The notes under the pieces were generated by a model. That model saw only the letters and a program-made list of their open reading frames with translations, was not told the origin of the DNA and did not search any database. Shown piece after piece: positions 38,606 through 47,608 of a stretch of 49,607 nt of DNA. The stretch is from Pedobacter agri PB92. Lineage in GTDB: Bacteria; Bacteroidota; Bacteroidia; Sphingobacteriales; Sphingobacteriaceae. How positions within the stretch are numbered: the stretch's first letter is position 1; every line of letters starts with the position of its first letter. Where the stretch lies: NCBI RefSeq assembly GCF_000258495.1, contig NZ_AJLG01000010.1:1-49607 (forward strand). The letters run 5' to 3'. Both the position numbers and the translations under genes were made by a program.

Positions 38606-40561
38606 TTATAAAGCCAATTGATTGATTTTACTAGATATCATATCACCCGCTCGCTGTACCCCTTTAGGCGTCATGTAAATATGCAAGCCATCATTCGCAA
38701 AATCTCTGATTATATTTTCTGAGGTTATTCCGGATTCACCATACATATCTAAAACAGGACATGCCAATTGTGCGGCCACCTCTTTTAGGATTTTGACGTA
38801 ATCATACAACGTAGCATTTACGTTATTCATGGAATCTCTACCTGGAAACTCGAAAGGATTATTTCGTTGAACTGGAGTAATTATAAGTATTTGCACACCC
38901 GGATTTTGAAAACGTATTCTTTCAATTGTTTGCCAAACCCCTCCGTAAAATGTTAAAACATTGGTTTTAGTTCCAGGGCTTCCTAATGGGATCGACCTTG
39001 CAAAATCATTTGTTCCACCCCATAAAACAATTAAGTCGGGATTGTGAGAGGCTATCAGCTGTGATCTGTAATACATATTATTCGGATTACTACCGACTGT
39101 TTGCCCGTTTGAATCCACCCACCCTGTTCCGGCAACTGCCTGGTTAATTCTGGTTGAAGAGAGTTTTAAACTAACATATTGTATGATGCGGTCATCTTTA
39201 GAAATACTATCACCATCATATAAAATAGTCTTGTCCTTAGTATTTATGTTGGCATTTATCATTGCTACAGTAGCAACATCAACCCCGTCTATTTTAACCC
39301 CCTTTGCAAGATAGCTTGCTTCAATCTCCCTACCATTTACTTTGCTTATAGTTTTGTTCGCAGCAAATGCTACATACTGGCTCGCAGATTCTCCGGATTC
39401 AACCTGTATAGTATCGAAAACGGCATTGCTTGAAGTATCAAACTTATCAGTAAATCTTAGTTTTACTGCATTACTTGGAATTGGAAGTGTTGTGTTAGGA
39501 TTTGAAAGCTTTCCAAATCCAATAATCGAACCATTCATATCTAAAAACTGATATGGATTGAAACTGCCCGAAAGTCCTGATACAGTAACATGAGCCAGTC
39601 CGAAAACTGTGATTGCTGGTGATGCGCTAAAATTTTGAGGCGAATCAACTAAAGCTTGTTTATAGCTCCCATCAATATCTACATACCAACCGCTAACACG
39701 AGCGGATTTATCGTAAAGATTTTTGCTGATGCTTCCGCTTTTTGTATATTCTGCTGGAGCTTCAACTTTTTTACCATTTATTGCGGTGATTGCAGTATAG
39801 GTTCCGAAGGACTCAAAATCCGTAGCTACGTTTCCTGATTCAACTTGAACAGCATTTAGAAGTGAAATATCTGTTTGAAACCATCTTAGCGTAAATCGGA
39901 ATTTAACAGCATTTGCTGGGACAGCTATCGTTTTAGGAAATGAAGACATTGGACCAAATGAAACAACATTGCCGTTTGCATCTAAAAATTGATAAGGATT
40001 TGCTATCGGCTCTACCGGTTTAGGTATCACCCCTGAAACAGTTATCACATCCAATTCAGATACATCAATTAAGGCAGAACAAGAAACGTCAGTTCCAGAA
40101 TAGACTTTATACGTGCCATCAGTATCAATAAAGTGGCCGACATCTTCAGTTGTTTTATTAAATATATTTTTACTGATGTAGGTATTACCATCTTCAGAAA
40201 AAATGGGCAGCGAAACATCGACGGGCGTGAACACAGCTTCCCAATGTGCAGGGTCGATAGCACGTAACTTGGCGGATAACACCTTCTTGCCGTTAATCTC
40301 CGAAGGAATAGTAATGGGCTGATTTGATACGCTTAGAAAATTTGGGTATGTTACTCCAACTGTCGCTTCGTATTCAGTTCCAGCAACAGCTAATCCAGGG
40401 GAAGTATCAGCATTTGCGACTCCTTTGTAATCGCCCCTGATGTTAGATATTGAAAATAAATTAGTACTACCGTTTTGAGCGATACCCAAAATCTTTGCCC
40501 CAGCGATGCTTTGCGCTAATGGAATCTCGTCAATAGGTTGGTTTTCGTTATTCTCTTCCAT
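38606..40561 (-). CDS. Tail protein with duplicated carbohydrate-binding-like modules and SGNH hydrolase: receptor-binding candidate
   Basis: A 651-residue protein. Residues 1-120 are a probable virion-anchoring region. Two homologous modules follow (about 128-263 and 279-411; compare ISKNIFNKTTEDVGHFIDTDGTYK with ISKNLYDKSARVSGWYVDIDGSYK, and NPYQFLD in both), ending in INGKKVEA and VNGREIEA. A GDSL/SGNH hydrolase domain is at 440-651: block I GDS (450-452), block III GGTND (515-519), and block V Asp624/His627 (DGLHI). Such domains deacetylate or hydrolyse surface glycans. The protein would recognise and modify the host capsule or O-antigen. Confidence 0.75.
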   Translation of the reverse strand: MEENNENQPIDEIPLAQSIAGAKILGIAQNGSTNLFSISNIRGDYKGVANADTSPGLAVAGTEYEATVGVTYPNFLSVSNQPITIPSEINGKKVLSAKLRAIDPAHWEAVFTPVDVSLPIFSEDGNTYISKNIFNKTTEDVGHFIDTDGTYKVYSGTDVSCSALIDVSELDVITVSGVIPKPVEPIANPYQFLDANGNVVSFGPMSSFPKTIAVPANAVKFRFTLRWFQTDISLLNAVQVESGNVATDFESFGTYTAITAINGKKVEAPAEYTKSGSISKNLYDKSARVSGWYVDIDGSYKQALVDSPQNFSASPAITVFGLAHVTVSGLSGSFNPYQFLDMNGSIIGFGKLSNPNTTLPIPSNAVKLRFTDKFDTSSNAVFDTIQVESGESASQYVAFAANKTISKVNGREIEASYLAKGVKIDGVDVATVAMINANINTKDKTILYDGDSISKDDRIIQYVSLKLSSTRINQAVAGTGWVDSNGQTVGSNPNNMYYRSQLIASHNPDLIVLWGGTNDFARSIPLGSPGTKTNVLTFYGGVWQTIERIRFQNPGVQILIITPVQRNNPFEFPGRDSMNNVNATLYDYVKILKEVAAQLACPVLDMYGESGITSENIIRDFANDGLHIYMTPKGVQRAGDMISSKINQLAL

Positions 40562-40568
40562 GTTAAAA

Positions 40569-41069
40569 TTATGTTGCTGTGTTTAATAATGATCCTGATG
40601 TTGTTAGTAAATAGCCCCCACCCTTTTTGGTCAGGAAGGCAAATGGTTTAAGCAGGCTTGGTATAGGCTCAATGAATGTCACACTGTATTTAGCGCCAAT
40701 CTTGCTTTGTCCTGCAACTGGTGACAATCTCTGGTAATTATTCATTTTGGAGTAATACACGAAGAATGACCTTCCCAAATCACCCACAAATAATCGCTTA
40801 GTGCCGGGGGATCTTAGCAAGTTGAGGAATGCGTTGTAGTTGGCCCAAAACTGTGTTTCACTAGTTGCATGAATGGCAAGATTGAGCGTGATCTCTTTTT
40901 CTTTAAACTTTGGATCTGCTAGATCAACCTCTATCCCATTCATTTCTGCCCAATCCACTTTATATGGCTCTTTAAGATCTGGAAGCTTCAAAAAGTCATT
41001 GCTACCAGATTCCACATACACCCCAATTGTGCTCAGATCAATCCCGCCTAAAGTGTATTTGTATGCCAT
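40569..41069 (-). CDS. Distal tail (Dit-like) protein
   Basis: A 166-residue protein between the tape measure and tail tip genes, the usual place for the distal tail protein of siphoviruses. The N-terminus (YKYTLGGIDLSTIGVYVESG) and the strand-rich core (ITLNLAIHATSETQFWANYNAFLNLLRSPGTKRLFVGDLG) fit that fold. It would form the ring joining tail tube to tip. The call rests on size, position and pattern, not on a clear motif. Confidence 0.6.
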   Translation of the reverse strand: MAYKYTLGGIDLSTIGVYVESGSNDFLKLPDLKEPYKVDWAEMNGIEVDLADPKFKEKEITLNLAIHATSETQFWANYNAFLNLLRSPGTKRLFVGDLGRSFFVYYSKMNNYQRLSPVAGQSKIGAKYSVTFIEPIPSLLKPFAFLTKKGGGYLLTTSGSLLNTAT

Positions 41070-41162
41070 GAGTTAATTCCGCTTCGCTAAAAACAAAATT
41101 ATCCCATATGCCTATTATATAATGGTTTCCGATTCTACCATTAGGGGAACGTAAGCAAGGAA

Positions 41163-44100
41163 CTACGGCCCCGGTTGCCCTGATCCACTTAACAACGGAT
41201 TGTAGTTGCCTGGTCCTTTCATTGACTTGAGTATATCTCTCACCTCCGCCAAAGGTTGAGTATTATCAGCTGTACGGCGGGTATTGGCTTCGATCATTAC
41301 GAGTTGATCCAGACCACTCTTAGCTGTCAGATATAAATCCCCTAAAGACTTACCGCCTCCTAGTGCAACTGTTGCGGCTTCAACTTTAACCAATTGTAAA
41401 CGAACACCTGCAGTGTAACCAGATAGAATATTAATGCTATCCTGCGAAGCAGATGTAAGAGCGCCCTTCAAAGAATTGCTGTTATTAGCATCTTTACCAG
41501 TCAAATCAATACCTGTCGCTTTACTTAATGCTTCCAGATCAGCCTTTGCTTTCTCGCTGGCCGTTAGATAGGATTGGCGAAGTGTTTCAATTTCCTGTGC
41601 AGTCAGTCCACCTTCTGAAAGTTCAGCAAATTGGGTGTAATAAGCCTGAAGCTGTTTCCTGATGAATTCCCCTTTGAAAGTCTTTAACAAAGAGTTTTGC
41701 ATCATTTGCTCAAACGTCTTCCCAAAATCCTGTGTACCATCTGTAAGAGTGGATATAAAATCATCAGCGATTTGTTCCAATGTGGTGCCAACCGTTTCAG
41801 CACGTAGATTATTTACCAGTTGTTCAGCCGTTTCCTTTGCTTTAATCAGGTTTTGAACAATGGTTGCTGTGTTGGCATCAAGTTTACCCTCATCAAGTAA
41901 TCGCTGCAGGGTGTTGATGTCGGCCGCTCCTACTTTGGAAATTATACCTTTATCAACTAGATTGTTGAATAAAACTCTTTCGTTGCCTTTTTCCTGTAAA
42001 GTACCGGTATTGTATTTTTCAATTAATTCATCAATTATTTTGTTCCCGGTTAAAATATACTTTCCTGCTGCATCAACGGCATACTTCGCCTGATTCTCCT
42101 GCGCCTGTTTAATAGCAGCAGAATAATCACGAATCCGATCGGTTCCATAAACATCATTCAATAATGCAACCTGACGTTCGAGAGCCTTATTTAAAGCTTC
42201 AGTTTGTTTGTTCTGCAAATCCCTGGCATAAGACGCCTGTGCTTCGCGTTGCTCCTGTTTGCTGAATAGAGAAACAACACTTTGGAAGATAGAAAGCCCG
42301 GCGCCAAAAATTCCTAACCCCGCGGTAAGCTGGCCTGTAACACTTCCTTTGCTTTGGGCTAACTGAAGATCCTTAAATCCTTTTTTGATATTTCCAACCT
42401 GTCCCAAAACATTGCCAAGTGTTCCGAGTACCTTTCCAAATGCTGCATCAATCCCGCCAACTCCTGCTGCTATCTCATCTACCTGTCTGGCCAGATCCAA
42501 TAAGGCCTGACCACTACCTTCACGGATGGTGACTTCAACATCGTCAAAGTATTTCTTTACTTTGGCAATTTCAGCAGGATCAACAATGACGCCTGACTTA
42601 ATATCTTTCCCCAGTTGAGCACGGCCAGCCTGTAAAACTTTTAACGCTTGCTTTTGCGATAATGATTCAATGCCTTCAAATAAGGCTTGATAACTATCTA
42701 ATTTCTTAGCATTCGCATCATCCAATTCCTTTAAATCCTTTTCATAGCGTTTAGTCCGTTCTACCTGGGCAGATGGATTTGATTCCAGATCAGCAAAATC
42801 ACGTTCGTAGTTTTGAATGAGTACTTTCCTTTTCTCCGCATACCCCATGAACTCCTTCAATAATGCATCGGTGCGTTTTTGAGCAGCGCTTAACGCTTCC
42901 TTGTTCGCATCTTCCAGAACTTTAGCCTGCTGAGTAGTAATTCCGCCATTACCTAAATCGCCACCTTTTGCCTTATCATCGTAGCCCAAAATTTTAGCCT
43001 GTTGATCAGACAAATATTGTAAATAGGTACGATCGGTATTGATCAACTTATCATATCGCTCTTTTGCCTTTGCTTCACCAAAAGTTAACTTGAACTGCTC
43101 AAATTCTTCGTATAACTTCTTTTGCTCGTCAAGTGTTACCTTTAGCTTAGTAGCAGCCTGTTTGTCAATTACCGTATCATTCTCGCGCGATTCTGCTTGC
43201 GTAAGACCGCTTGTGTTTACTTTCAGTCCAAGCTTTTTGTTATCCGGATCATTGTTGAAACGCTTAGCTTCTTCCCTTAGCTTAGCATACTTGGTTTTAA
43301 CTGCTTCAACCTCCTGTTGATTGGCATCAAGCTGAGTATTCAAACCTTTTTTAGTGAGCTCATCGATCTTTTCCTGAAGCGATCGCTGTTGATTAAGTTC
43401 CACATCATGCTTAGGAGTAGCACCAGGCTTTTTCAATCGCTCCTGTAATTCGGCAATACGCTTACTTACATCACTACCGGCAATCGCTGATCCGGCCTTT
43501 TTTTTCAGTTCAGTAATACGCTTTTGAATGGCAGATATTGAAGTCAATTCCGAATCAGCAATTTCTTTGTTCGCACTAACCTGCGTTTTCTTCGACTGGT
43601 CAATCGCTTTACCAATTTTCAAGTGTTCTGTACGATAAGCTTCGGCCTGTTTTTTCAAAGTAAGAATATGGGCTTCCGTTTCTTTCCTGGTAAACGATGG
43701 ACCTTCTTTACTTTTTTTCGTGAACTCATCAATAGCCTTTGCCGTTTTGACAATAGCCATTTCATTCTCCTGATATGAATTGCGTAACTCTTTTAGGTTT
43801 TTCTTCGAGTAGTCCAGTTCTTTTGATGCTTTTAATTGAGATTGATTTGTTCTGGCCAGATCCCTTGCATCATATAAGTTTCTCCTTGACCTGGTTTCTG
43901 CACCGGTGAAAGTGGTAATATCAGTCATAAAATCAAGGAAACTGTCTCCACGGGTTAACTGGTAGAAAACATTTAATGCTTCCTTGGCTCCCCTTACTAT
44001 TGGCTCGAATAAATTTTTGCTTAAAAACGATCCCTCACCCGCTAAAGATTGGAGCGTGGAGTATAGTCGGTTTAATTCAGCATTCAGGCCACTAATACTT

Positions 44101-45410
44101 TCGCCAGCCTTATCACCGTAAGCTTTATCTAATTCCAGTGCAAGTTTTGGCAGCATTTCACTTGCGGTAACCTGTCCGGTCTGCAATAACTTACCTAGCT
44201 CTTGCTCTGTTACACCCATTGCTTTGGCGGCCATTGCAAAAGCACCTTGTAAACGCTCAGATAACTGACCACGTAACTCTTCACTTTGAACAGTACCTTT
44301 ACTGATCATTTGTTGAAGGGCAAGGAATGTACCTTGCAAGGTATCATTCGACAAGCCCAAAACTGCACCTGCTTTGGCAACCGATCGGAATATCTTTTCA
44401 GATTGCATCAAATCAAAATTCGATGCTTTTGCTGCTGCGATGAATGATTTGTAGGAATTGGCGATGCTGAAATATTCAACCCCAATTTGATCAGCGAACT
44501 TTTTAAGTTCAGCAAGCTTTGCATCTGCAGCACCTTCAGATCCAAGGATGAATGTTAAAGGGGTTTTGAGCCGTTGAAATGCCAGTGTTTGATTGAATAC
44601 ATAGGTTAACGCATTACCAATAGATAAATATGCTGCTGCAAATCCTAGTAGATCCTGTGCCGTACTTTGAATTGCTCCGCGATAATTACCAACGTTACGC
44701 TGATGATTACCCATGGATGCATCAAATCGTTTTAATGCGTCGTTCAGCTCGTTGTATTCCTTAATACGTGCCCGCATCAATGGCGAAGTACTTTGGAAAC
44801 CACCCGCTACATTTCTGATCTGATCACCTAACTGTTTTAGCCTTTGCTGCGCTTCACGATATGATCCGGATGCGGCCTGTTGTTCACGCCTTGCAGCCCT
44901 TTGAGCCTCTACCTCTCGTCTTCTTTCAAGTGTAAGTCTGGCTAATTCAGTACGATGATTCTGCTGATCAATTCGGCCTTGCGCTAATGTTTGGTTAAGC
45001 GCTTGTTGGGCGACTTTATTCCTTTCTAATTCAATTCGGTGATTCTGCAAAGAAATTTTGCCGGATTGGAGATCATTTTTAAGCGCCTGCTCAGCAGCAC
45101 GCAATCGCTCCAATTCGCTCCTGTTTTCTTGCTGACTAATCCTCCCCTTCTCAACTTCAGCTCTATATTCAGCCGCTTTCTGTCTTAACTTTTCAGTTTC
45201 AGCCTGCGATTCAGCCAGGGTTTTCTTTAAAGCAAGTTGCGCCTGCTGATATCCAGTCAAGGGCTTAGTATCAAATCCATTGGCCGCAGTAATACCTAAT
45301 TCAGCAAGTGTTTTCTTTAATTCCTGCGCATTCTTTCTAGCCTCATTAATGTTTAAGGTTGCTGTGAAATTTAGTCCCCTGGTACCATTTGCTTTAATCT
45401 TAACCGCCAT
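41163..45410 (-). CDS. Phage tape measure protein
   Basis: A 1415-residue protein, the longest in the prophage. Residues about 55-170 contain roughly 28-residue coiled-coil repeats (GRISQQENRSELERLRAAEQ, GKISLQNHRIELERNKVAQQ, GRIDQQNHRTELARL). The tape measure domain lies at about 275-430 (KTPLTFILGSEGAADAKLAE, GAVLGLSNDTLQGTFLALQQ, KGTVQSEELRGQLSERLQG). Long helices follow, a hydrophobic stretch lies near 1110 (LTAGLGIFGAGLSIFQSVVSL), and the end is Gly/Pro-rich. It sets tail length; by the usual 1.5 angstrom per residue helix rule the tail would be around 200 nm. A G-rich tract lies directly upstream of its start. Confidence 0.92.
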   Translation of the reverse strand: MAVKIKANGTRGLNFTATLNINEARKNAQELKKTLAELGITAANGFDTKPLTGYQQAQLALKKTLAESQAETEKLRQKAAEYRAEVEKGRISQQENRSELERLRAAEQALKNDLQSGKISLQNHRIELERNKVAQQALNQTLAQGRIDQQNHRTELARLTLERRREVEAQRAARREQQAASGSYREAQQRLKQLGDQIRNVAGGFQSTSPLMRARIKEYNELNDALKRFDASMGNHQRNVGNYRGAIQSTAQDLLGFAAAYLSIGNALTYVFNQTLAFQRLKTPLTFILGSEGAADAKLAELKKFADQIGVEYFSIANSYKSFIAAAKASNFDLMQSEKIFRSVAKAGAVLGLSNDTLQGTFLALQQMISKGTVQSEELRGQLSERLQGAFAMAAKAMGVTEQELGKLLQTGQVTASEMLPKLALELDKAYGDKAGESISGLNAELNRLYSTLQSLAGEGSFLSKNLFEPIVRGAKEALNVFYQLTRGDSFLDFMTDITTFTGAETRSRRNLYDARDLARTNQSQLKASKELDYSKKNLKELRNSYQENEMAIVKTAKAIDEFTKKSKEGPSFTRKETEAHILTLKKQAEAYRTEHLKIGKAIDQSKKTQVSANKEIADSELTSISAIQKRITELKKKAGSAIAGSDVSKRIAELQERLKKPGATPKHDVELNQQRSLQEKIDELTKKGLNTQLDANQQEVEAVKTKYAKLREEAKRFNNDPDNKKLGLKVNTSGLTQAESRENDTVIDKQAATKLKVTLDEQKKLYEEFEQFKLTFGEAKAKERYDKLINTDRTYLQYLSDQQAKILGYDDKAKGGDLGNGGITTQQAKVLEDANKEALSAAQKRTDALLKEFMGYAEKRKVLIQNYERDFADLESNPSAQVERTKRYEKDLKELDDANAKKLDSYQALFEGIESLSQKQALKVLQAGRAQLGKDIKSGVIVDPAEIAKVKKYFDDVEVTIREGSGQALLDLARQVDEIAAGVGGIDAAFGKVLGTLGNVLGQVGNIKKGFKDLQLAQSKGSVTGQLTAGLGIFGAGLSIFQSVVSLFSKQEQREAQASYARDLQNKQTEALNKALERQVALLNDVYGTDRIRDYSAAIKQAQENQAKYAVDAAGKYILTGNKIIDELIEKYNTGTLQEKGNERVLFNNLVDKGIISKVGAADINTLQRLLDEGKLDANTATIVQNLIKAKETAEQLVNNLRAETVGTTLEQIADDFISTLTDGTQDFGKTFEQMMQNSLLKTFKGEFIRKQLQAYYTQFAELSEGGLTAQEIETLRQSYLTASEKAKADLEALSKATGIDLTGKDANNSNSLKGALTSASQDSINILSGYTAGVRLQLVKVEAATVALGGGKSLGDLYLTAKSGLDQLVMIEANTRRTADNTQPLAEVRDILKSMKGPGNYNPLLSGSGQPGP

Positions 45411-45627
45411 ACAACAAAAATACCCGTACGCAGTGGGGCGGTGTTGGTTTGGGGGTTACTTGGGTAGGGTGGTAAAATAGAAAGCGGTAAGAAAATAATT
45501 GTTGGTTACATTTGCTTATCAAGTGTTTTGGGTTTCTCGGAAATTGAAGATACACTTATTTGTAACAGATTTGTTACTTTTTATTAACTGCTAATGATAT
45601 TAGTAAAAAATTGCGTTTAAAGCTAAA

Positions 45628-45643
45628 TTTCCATATATGGAAA
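45628..45643. promoter_or_regulatory. 16-base perfect palindrome, operator candidate
   Basis: TTTCCATATATGGAAA is its own reverse complement and lies 33 bases upstream of the first candidate -7 box and about 230 bases before the DUF5678 gene. A dimeric repressor site controlling the island is a reasonable guess. Confidence 0.4.
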
Positions 45644-45820
45644 CATTTTTCAAATATTTTGCGGACTTTGATAAATATATTTGCAATAATCAATTCACGT
45701 TCACAGTGATTTTGTAAACCAAAGTATTAATTTAGACGTTAAATAAGCAAGTATGCGAAAATTTAGATAGTGCCTGCGGGTATTTTTTTGTACAACAGTG
45801 TTTTATCAAAAAAATATTTC

Positions 45821-45828
45821 TAATTTTG
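45821..45828 (+). promoter_or_regulatory. -7 promoter element of the accessory island
   Basis: TAATTTTG fits TAnnTTTG; transcription would start near 45831, giving a leader of about 40 bases before the DUF5678 gene. No clear TTTG is at the right distance upstream. Confidence 0.45.
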
Positions 45829-45871
45829 CGCTCCCTTAAAAAAGCTAAAATAACCTCATAATAAAACTCCA

Positions 45872-46114
45872 ATGCTTGAAAAAGAATTCAAATATTATCT
45901 AGATCACCAAAAAGAACTTGTACAAAAATATAATAACCGTTTTGTTGTGATACGGGGAGATCAAGTTGTTGGTGATTACGCAAGTCAATCTGATGCATAT
46001 AACGCTTCATCCAAACAATATGAGCTTGGTACATTCTTAATACAACATTGCACTAGCGGCCTAGATGGTCATACACAAACATTTCACTCCAGAGTCTTTC
46101 TTAAATTTGCATAA
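45872..46114 (+). CDS. DUF5678-like protein of the prophage island
   Basis: An 80-residue protein. FKYYLDHQKELVQKYNNRFVVI, then RGDQVVGDYASQSDAYNASSKQ, matches DUF5678, a short strand-helix domain found in archaea and bacteria. The end GTFLIQHCTSG...TQTFHSRV is the form seen in Bacteroidota members that lie beside a retropepsin-like gene. The next gene, 3 bases on, is just such a protein, so the two form a conserved pair as I recall. It is opposite in strand to the phage structural genes and has its own promoter, so it is likely expressed in the lysogen. The function is unknown. Confidence 0.65.
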   Translation: MLEKEFKYYLDHQKELVQKYNNRFVVIRGDQVVGDYASQSDAYNASSKQYELGTFLIQHCTSGLDGHTQTFHSRVFLKFA

Positions 46115-46117
46115 TAA

Positions 46118-46663
46118 TTGTCTAAATCTCTCACTCTCAAGGGGGCCGGAATTTTACGGGTAATTGAAACGCCTATAATCATTCATAATCCCGCAACAAA
46201 TAACAGTATAAAGTATAGTGCTATTTGGGACACTGGAGCTACTGGCTCTGTTATTACCAAAAAAGTTTCAGCAGACTTAGGCTTGATTCCGACAGGAATG
46301 AGCCATGTCAACACCGCAAACGGCGTTGCAATACAAAGAACCTTTACCGTTGATATTTCTTTTACTAATGGGGCAAAGGCAGAGGGAATCGCCGTCACCG
46401 AATTAGATGATTTAGCTGGAGACAGCGAAGTTCTAATAGGTATGGATCTTATTTCATTAGGTGATTTTTCAATAACAAATCACAATGGAAAAACATGCAT
46501 GTCGTTTCGTATACCTTCCGCTCACGAAATTGATTATGTCGCAAGCCCCAACTTTGGAGTTGTAAAAGTCACCCCAGCAGCAAGTGTTCCACAAGCTAAG
46601 CCCAATGATAAGTGTCCATGTGGTAGTGGCGAAAAATATAAACGTTGCCACGGAAAACGGTAA
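46118..46663 (+). CDS. Retropepsin-like aspartic protease with SEC-C motif
   Basis: A 181-residue protein. The active-site motif is DTGATGSVI at 38-46 (catalytic Asp38), followed by flap and hydrophobic strands and VLIGMDLISLGDF, giving one retropepsin-fold domain that must dimerise to make an active site. The C-terminal 18 residues, CPCGSGEKYKRCHG, are a SEC-C zinc motif, which usually mediates binding to ribosomes or other partners. It starts with TTG at 46118; a single T miscount would turn this into an ATG one base earlier, giving the usual MSK start. It follows the DUF5678 gene by 3 bases, and a terminator follows at 46679. No signal peptide, so it acts in the cytoplasm. Confidence 0.75.
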   Translation: MSKSLTLKGAGILRVIETPIIIHNPATNNSIKYSAIWDTGATGSVITKKVSADLGLIPTGMSHVNTANGVAIQRTFTVDISFTNGAKAEGIAVTELDDLAGDSEVLIGMDLISLGDFSITNHNGKTCMSFRIPSAHEIDYVASPNFGVVKVTPAASVPQAKPNDKCPCGSGEKYKRCHGKR

Positions 46664-46678
46664 TAGTTCAACAATTCC

Positions 46679-46709
46679 AGCCCCCGCCCAACAAGCGTGG
46701 GCTTTTGTT
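46679..46709 (+). terminator. Terminator of the DUF5678-retropepsin pair
   Basis: AGCCCCCGC (46679-46687) and GCGTGGGCT (46695-46703) pair with one mismatch, 7-base loop, followed by TTTGTTTTT. It separates the pair from the convergent exported-protein gene. Confidence 0.75.
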
Positions 46710-46710
46710 T

Positions 46711-47157
46711 TTACACCAATGTTACTCTCCTCACCATCACAAATCCTATTCCTGCAAGTCCTACCAACATTAATGATATATAATCATCAATCGGGCAATT
46801 CGCTACTCTAAAGTTTACCAGCTTCCCGTTCTGGTAATAATTGTTAGGGTATTGTGTTGGACTGCCATCATTTTTATAATCAACCCAGCAACCTGTCCCC
46901 GGCACAACATCAGAAATGTTTACGGCGTAGGTTGTTGAAGCGCTAGCTCCGGGAGGGCAAGTGGCCGTATAAGAAACGGCAGTAGTGTAGAATTTACCTG
47001 GAGGTTCGCCAGACTGAGGATTTGTATATATTCTGTCTACAGTACTCCTTCCGGCGCTTCCCGCGACCGGGACAAAACATCCAGTCTGACCAAAACAGTT
47101 AATAGCACAGCAAGCCAACACGACTAGCGTGGCAAAAATTTTAAACGGGATAGACAT
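46711..47157 (-). CDS. Exported protein with C-terminal sorting-like tail
   Basis: A 148-residue protein with a signal peptide (MSIPFKIFATLVVLACCAINCFGQ) and a C-terminal tail made of a Pro-Ile-Asp motif, a hydrophobic helix and a basic end: CPIDDYISLMLVGLAGIGFVMVRR. This three-part tail resembles the PEP-CTERM-like tails processed by exosortases, and I recall a Bacteroidota version called PID-CTERM. The central region is Thr/Ser/Pro/Cys-rich with several Cys residues that may form disulfides. It lies in the accessory island of the prophage, opposite to the retropepsin gene, and could change the host surface. The tail is visible; the sorting role is inferred. Confidence 0.6.
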   Translation of the reverse strand: MSIPFKIFATLVVLACCAINCFGQTGCFVPVAGSAGRSTVDRIYTNPQSGEPPGKFYTTAVSYTATCPPGASASTTYAVNISDVVPGTGCWVDYKNDGSPTQYPNNYYQNGKLVNFRVANCPIDDYISLMLVGLAGIGFVMVRRVTLV

Positions 47158-47377
47158 TTGGCAAAGATGCAGTAAAATAATTTATCCCTTGTTAAGTTAA
47201 TGTGATAATACCCACAACTAGATGTATCAACTATAGTCCACTGGATTTCGTACACCGCTCACCATAACGATTCTACACTTTTCAAAATCTATGTATGATT
47301 AATCAGCACGATTAACTTACAACTTGTAGGACTTTTCCGTTGTTTTCCAAAACAAACAAAAGCGATTTTCGTTTAGG

Positions 47378-47593
47378 ATGGGTAATTATCGTCTATTTCC
47401 TATGATTAAAATAACACACGAAACCTCAGTTAACAAATTAAATTCTATTACTCTTGGTGACCAAATTGTTGATGGCTACGAATCCCAAGGCTCGGTAGTA
47501 AAAATTTTAAAAAATTCTAGTCCAGATTATATTGAATTTAAATTTGTTCTACACAACAAACAAATGATTTACATTCTTAGCTCGCGTAATTAA
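47378..47593 (+). CDS. Small hypothetical protein, 71 residues
   Basis: ATG 47378 opens the frame; ATG 47402 (MIKITHE) is an alternative start giving 63 residues. The product has predicted strands and no signal peptide. It is separated from the exported-protein gene by 220 AT-rich bases and ends 15 bases before the tail chaperone frame on the other strand. I recognise no family. It belongs to the same accessory island. Confidence 0.5.
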   Translation: MGNYRLFPMIKITHETSVNKLNSITLGDQIVDGYESQGSVVKILKNSSPDYIEFKFVLHNKQMIYILSSRN

Positions 47594-47608
47594 ATGTGAA
47601 GCGTTTAA

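Larger units (their letters stand above)
45411..45871. other. Intergenic region with G-rich tract, palindrome and promoter
   Basis: The 461 bases between the tape measure start and the accessory island hold three items. A G-rich tract on the plus strand (45435-45472, with runs of 4, 5, 3 and 3 G) abuts the tape measure start. A 16-base perfect palindrome TTTCCATATATGGAAA lies at 45628-45643. TATATTTG (45676-45683) and TAATTTTG (45821-45828) both match the -7 consensus. No gene is seen. Confidence 0.5.
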
